64,000 bases of DNA from Rhynochetos jubatus (lineage: Eukaryota; Chordata; Aves; Eurypygiformes; Rhynochetidae), in assembly GCA_027574665.1 (NCBI GenBank), contig CM050650.1, positions 98,429,086 to 98,493,085 on the forward strand, given 5' to 3'. Under the pieces are notes generated by a model, which was given only the letters and a program-made list of their open reading frames with translations, was not told the DNA's origin and searched no databases. A program made the translations under genes and the position numbers. Each line of letters begins with the position of its first letter. Within the stretch, counting starts at the first letter, position 1. Shown here one piece after another: positions 60,801-64,000 of this stretch.

Positions 60801-61559
60801 AGGAAAACTCTGCTCAACTAAATGCTCCATATTTCACCACGGAGTTTTGCCTGTTGTAAGGATGAGCTGGAACAACTGCGCATGGCTTTAGGAAGGGACA
60901 GGAGAAAACCACGGTGGCAAGATAATTGCTGTGGATATCCAGTGTTAAATCACCATTCCTTGACATGCCTGATTTCCCAGCAGTTCTCCAGCCGCGATAC
61001 TGCGCGATCAATATTCCCCTCTGCACATATCAATGAAATGGCTGGCTTCCAATTTGCAGCCTCTAGACTCCGACGGAGGACACGAAGCGATTCTAAGTTC
61101 TCCAAGACAGGGGATTACAAAAGCAAGATCCCATACTCTACGTGTGGTTGGGTAGGGAGTTTTTTGGTGCCCAAAAATGGCTAGAAACTGAAGTTCTCGA
61201 AGTTTTAAACAGGCTAGTGGGAACGGTGACAATCAGAATCATGAGGCTTGACCCACGGTCTCATAAAACCAGTGCATGCACCACTCCCTCCAGGGGCTCC
61301 CTCAATTTTTTTTCCTGCACACACAAAGCCAGAACCTGAGGTGCCTTTCTAACAGACAGCTCCTTGAAACACATTTGCCTAAAACTTTTTAGTTTCATCG
61401 GAGGAGAATTTCCCTACATCAAAAACCTTCCAATCACCAGTAATATGCACACACATATGCAGATTGCAGAAAGCACTTCAATCCTTGCATTTTGTCAGCT
61501 TAGAATCACCAGTTCACCTGGAGAACTGAAAAAAAAAGCCTCAGTATAGTGAAAGATCA

Positions 61560-62250
61560 TAACTAAGCAGAATTGTAATAAATTATTACGAGAATAAATA
61601 TACATTCTGTTTAAACATTGTAAAGTCTGATTTCCCATTTAAGCAATTGTTTCATTATAACAGCGTTTAAATACCTATAATCGCACGTTGGTTTCTATTG
61701 TTCAGAACATTTTATATGCACACGTAAGGCAAACGCTCAGATATAAATCCCAGGCGGTGATTATTTTTAATAGTGCAATTATTTTCCCATCATAATCACT
61801 GGGGCACAATTCCTGTTAAACTATTCAGCATTCCTTGAGAAAGTTAAGTAAAAATCAATCTGATTTACTTTAAGGTAAGGGCTTCCCAGCTCTGCTCTCT
61901 CTCCCTTCTCTGCTCAGATAAATATAAATGTGTATAGCTATGGGGAGAATCAATGAAATTATATTAAATTTGCAATTCAGCCAAGTGTCTGCAAATTCAA
62001 CTAATTATTTATATTTTGAGTCTCGTTGATGTTGCTGTTATTGAAAAGCTCAACAGCCCGTATCTTTAATGTAAGCAATATCTGAGGCTGTTACACCTCC
62101 ATTTCATTAAAGCTGAAACATTTTGTGGCCTAGTTAAGTGGTTTAAGTAGTTTTCTAATTATTTACTGGAAATTATGAAAAAATATTTGGTCTCCTGAAA
62201 GGCATTTTATAAAGCAGCACATTGTCAATAGGTGCCAACAGCTTAGTACA
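61560..62250. promoter_or_regulatory. Candidate conserved non-coding element B
   Basis: This AT-rich but non-repetitive sequence carries a 15-bp inverted repeat 'gtaataaattattac' (61575-61589), a SOX-like CTATTGTTC near 61698, and homeodomain cores in CTAATTATTT near 62000 and 62156. No transposon, no microsatellite and no long frame is present. This is the typical appearance of deeply conserved enhancers in bird gene deserts, though that cannot be verified here. Confidence 0.3.
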
Positions 62251-62639
62251 CATGCTGTATAAAGAGATTTGGATGTTTGAACCTTTTAAAATCATAACTA
62301 ACCGTGTTTAGTTCCCATAGGACTTCTCTGAAGAGCTTTTGGTGGAGGTCAAAGAGCAGTGGGTACCTCCAGACCCTGCACAACAGGTCCTGCTCCAGGA
62401 AGCTGTGTAAAAAAAACCCCAAAACACACCATTATTCCTATTCTGGCCTTAAGAAAGCAATTAGCCTGATGTAAGCAAACGCTGACAGGGATGAGGAAAG
62501 CCTGTCCAAAGACTGCAGGGCAACGAATTTCAGTCCACAATATGACAAACGCTGGTGCAAATACCTCAAAATTGATTTGAATTCACAAGGATGAGTTCAC
62601 CACAAAGACGTATCCTCCCACGGTCGCTAAAGACCCCGT

Positions 62640-62920
62640 GACATTTATCGGAGGAGTGCAGGTAACAACCTCACTTCTGCTTGGCAGATTACATTCTGCC
62701 TCCATGAACTCACCTTTAAAATTTCAAATGGATTGCACATTATTCATTTCCTGTTTCAAAATGTCCATTATTAGCAAAAGTGACATTTCGGTACAGAGAG
62801 AAATTATTTCAATGTAATCTGCAAATCAATTTGTAAGGATTTCAGCAAAGCAATTAGGGGAATTTCTGGACTACAAACACTACATATTGTGAGATTTTAT
62901 CATGACTGATAGACCTGTCA
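62640..62920. promoter_or_regulatory. Candidate conserved non-coding element C
   Basis: This is repeat-free AT-rich sequence with motifs such as 'gtccattattagcaaaagtg' and 'gcaaagcaattaggggaatt'. It has the same texture as element B. It is tentative. Confidence 0.2.
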
Positions 62921-63291
62921 GGTCTTCCATCCAAAAATACAGCTGTGTTTCCCTCCTCTCCATCCCACCTTTCCATGAGTTATAGCTGAAAGTTTTGTTC
63001 TTCCCTGTATTTATTATTGGCGCTTTGGCACATTACCCGATTTTAATCCACTTTAAAACTCCTGTTGTCCCACTGAGCAGAACAGATGTCAAACATGACT
63101 GGAGAAAAAGGACAAATTGATGCTGTATCCTCAGTGCACAAGAGCCACCAAAGAGAAATTCGGACCCAGTTAAACCTCTAAAATGTACCAAGTGTTCGTT
63201 GGACAGCAGAAAGCAAGAGTGACCAAAGCTGAGAGTGGGTACATCATGCCGTCTGCAGGATGACAACTAGTCTCAGTGTTTCCTTAACTGT
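62921..63291. other. Unique non-coding stretch
   Basis: About 370 bp up to the LTR edge. Only a 77-codon minus-strand frame without family signature is present. Confidence 0.45.
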
Positions 63292-63880
63292 TGTGGTTTA
63301 AGCCCAACTGGCAACTAAGCACCACACAGCCGCTTGCTCACTCCCTCTGTGGTGGGATGAGAGAGAATTGGAAGAGTAAAAGTGAGAAAATTCATGGGTT
63401 GAGGTTAAGACAGTTTAACAGGTAAAGCAACAGCTGAACACACAAGCAGAGCTAAATAAGGAATTCATTCACCACTTCCCATCGGCAGGCAGGTGTTCAG
63501 CCACTTCCAGGAAAGCAGGGCTCCATCACAGGTAACAGTTACTTGGGAACTCAAATACCATCACTCCAAATGTTCCCCTTCCTTCTTCTTTCCCCAGCTT
63601 TATATGCTGAGCATGACATCATGTGGTATGGAACATCCCTTTGGTCAGTTGGGGTCAGCTGTCCCAGCTGTGTCCCCTCCCAACTTCTCATGCACCCCCA
63701 GCCCACTCACTGGTGGAGTGGGGTGAGGAGCAGCAAAGGCCTTGAGTCTGTGTCAGCACTGCTCAGCAATAATGAAAACATCCCTGTGTTATCAGCACTG
63801 TTTTCAGCACAAATACAAAACAGAGCCCCACACCAGCTACTGTGAAGAAAATTAACTCTATCCCAGTCAAAACTAGCACA
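63292..63880 (-). mobile_element. ERVL-like solo LTR (589 bp) with TATA box
   Basis: It begins TGTGGTTTAAGCCCAACTGG and ends AAACTAGCACA. The block 'gaaaattaactctatcccag' near the right end and 'gctgtcccagctgtgtcccc' are typical of an LTR family common in bird genomes, recognised from general knowledge rather than a search. The minus strand carries GCATATAAAG (63598-63607), a TATA box, giving minus-sense orientation. The neighbouring 5-mers (ACTGT before, GTAAA after) do not match, so the duplication has decayed, been lost, or I have misplaced an edge. No retroviral coding sequence adjoins it inside the window. Confidence 0.88.
63599..63604 (-). promoter_or_regulatory. LTR TATA box
   Basis: TTTATA on plus reads TATAAA on minus, within GCATATAAAG, inside the LTR on its inferred sense strand. 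This is the likely core promoter of the former provirus. Present activity is unknown. Confidence 0.6.
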
Positions 63881-64000
63881 GTAAAAAAATAGGCAAAATG
63901 CAGGATCATGTTACAAGCTCCGCAAACAGGCCCCAGTGCATCATTTTAGGAAGATATATGGCTGCTTGTTTGGTTAGGTTTTTTTAGCTTTTTTTCCCCT

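Noticed and set aside
63287-63885. Target-site duplication for the right-hand LTR
   Set aside because: The 5-mers next to the inferred edges (ACTGT and GTAAA) do not match, and shifting the edges by a base or two does not help.
1-64000. CRISPR arrays, operons, tRNA or rRNA genes
   Set aside because: No spaced direct repeats, bacterial gene layout or cloverleaf/rRNA-like sequence was seen. The only tandem repeats are micro- and minisatellites and degenerate units inside an LTR.

Overview
This window looks like avian nuclear DNA, almost entirely non-coding. The best evidence is its repeats. There are several CR1 LINE copies, the dominant retroposon of birds, with the typical 3' end made of ATTCTATG-type octamers. 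There are also related endogenous-retrovirus LTRs of an ERVL-like type, and a few very old amniote repeats (MIR-type SINEs and decayed CR1). Repeat density is low and there are no bacterial or organellar features. A bird outside the chicken lineage is plausible from the LTR types, but that is inference. I recognise no protein-coding gene, tRNA, rRNA or CRISPR array. The open frames are short, overlap on both strands and do not resemble known families, except for remnants of the CR1 reverse transcriptase. The window is best read as a gene desert or the inside of a very large intron.

Layout. 1-6.7 kb: AT-rich unique sequence with an old MIR-like remnant near the left end. 6.76-7.46 kb: a compound pentanucleotide array followed by a CAA/TAA tract. 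9.3-11.9 kb: a CR1 fragment, a MIR remnant, one weak exon-like frame on the minus strand and a 71-bp orphan LTR end. 13.7 kb: a 20-bp perfect palindrome. 15.47-17.49 kb: an LTR split by a younger CR1, with an 8-bp target duplication that can be checked against an uninterrupted LTR copy at 31.1-32.1 kb. 17.5-31 kb: mostly unique sequence with one small CR1 and a short minisatellite. 34.4-35.4 kb: a cluster of MIR, CR1 and ancient CR1. 38.1 kb: a 36-copy GGGAA array. 40.4 kb: another ancient CR1. 45.7 kb: a CR1 tail. 50.1 kb: a G-run cluster. 50.5-51.8 kb: the longest CR1 fragment (reverse transcriptase region). 52.6 and 53.7 kb: two copies of an unidentified ~120-bp repeat. 55.7-56.5 kb: a solo LTR with a perfect 5-bp target duplication. 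57-63.2 kb: repeat-poor sequence that reads like conserved non-coding (enhancer) DNA. 63.3-63.9 kb: another LTR carrying a recognisable TATA box.

No genes act together here. What can be read is an insertion history (old MIR and CR1, then ERVL-like LTRs, then at least one later CR1), plus possible regulatory DNA in the last 7 kb. I found no convincing novel biological system. The most useful leads are the candidate regulatory segments at 60.2-62.9 kb, the 20-bp palindrome at 13.7 kb, the unidentified paired repeat at 52.6/53.7 kb and the nested CR1-in-LTR insertion.
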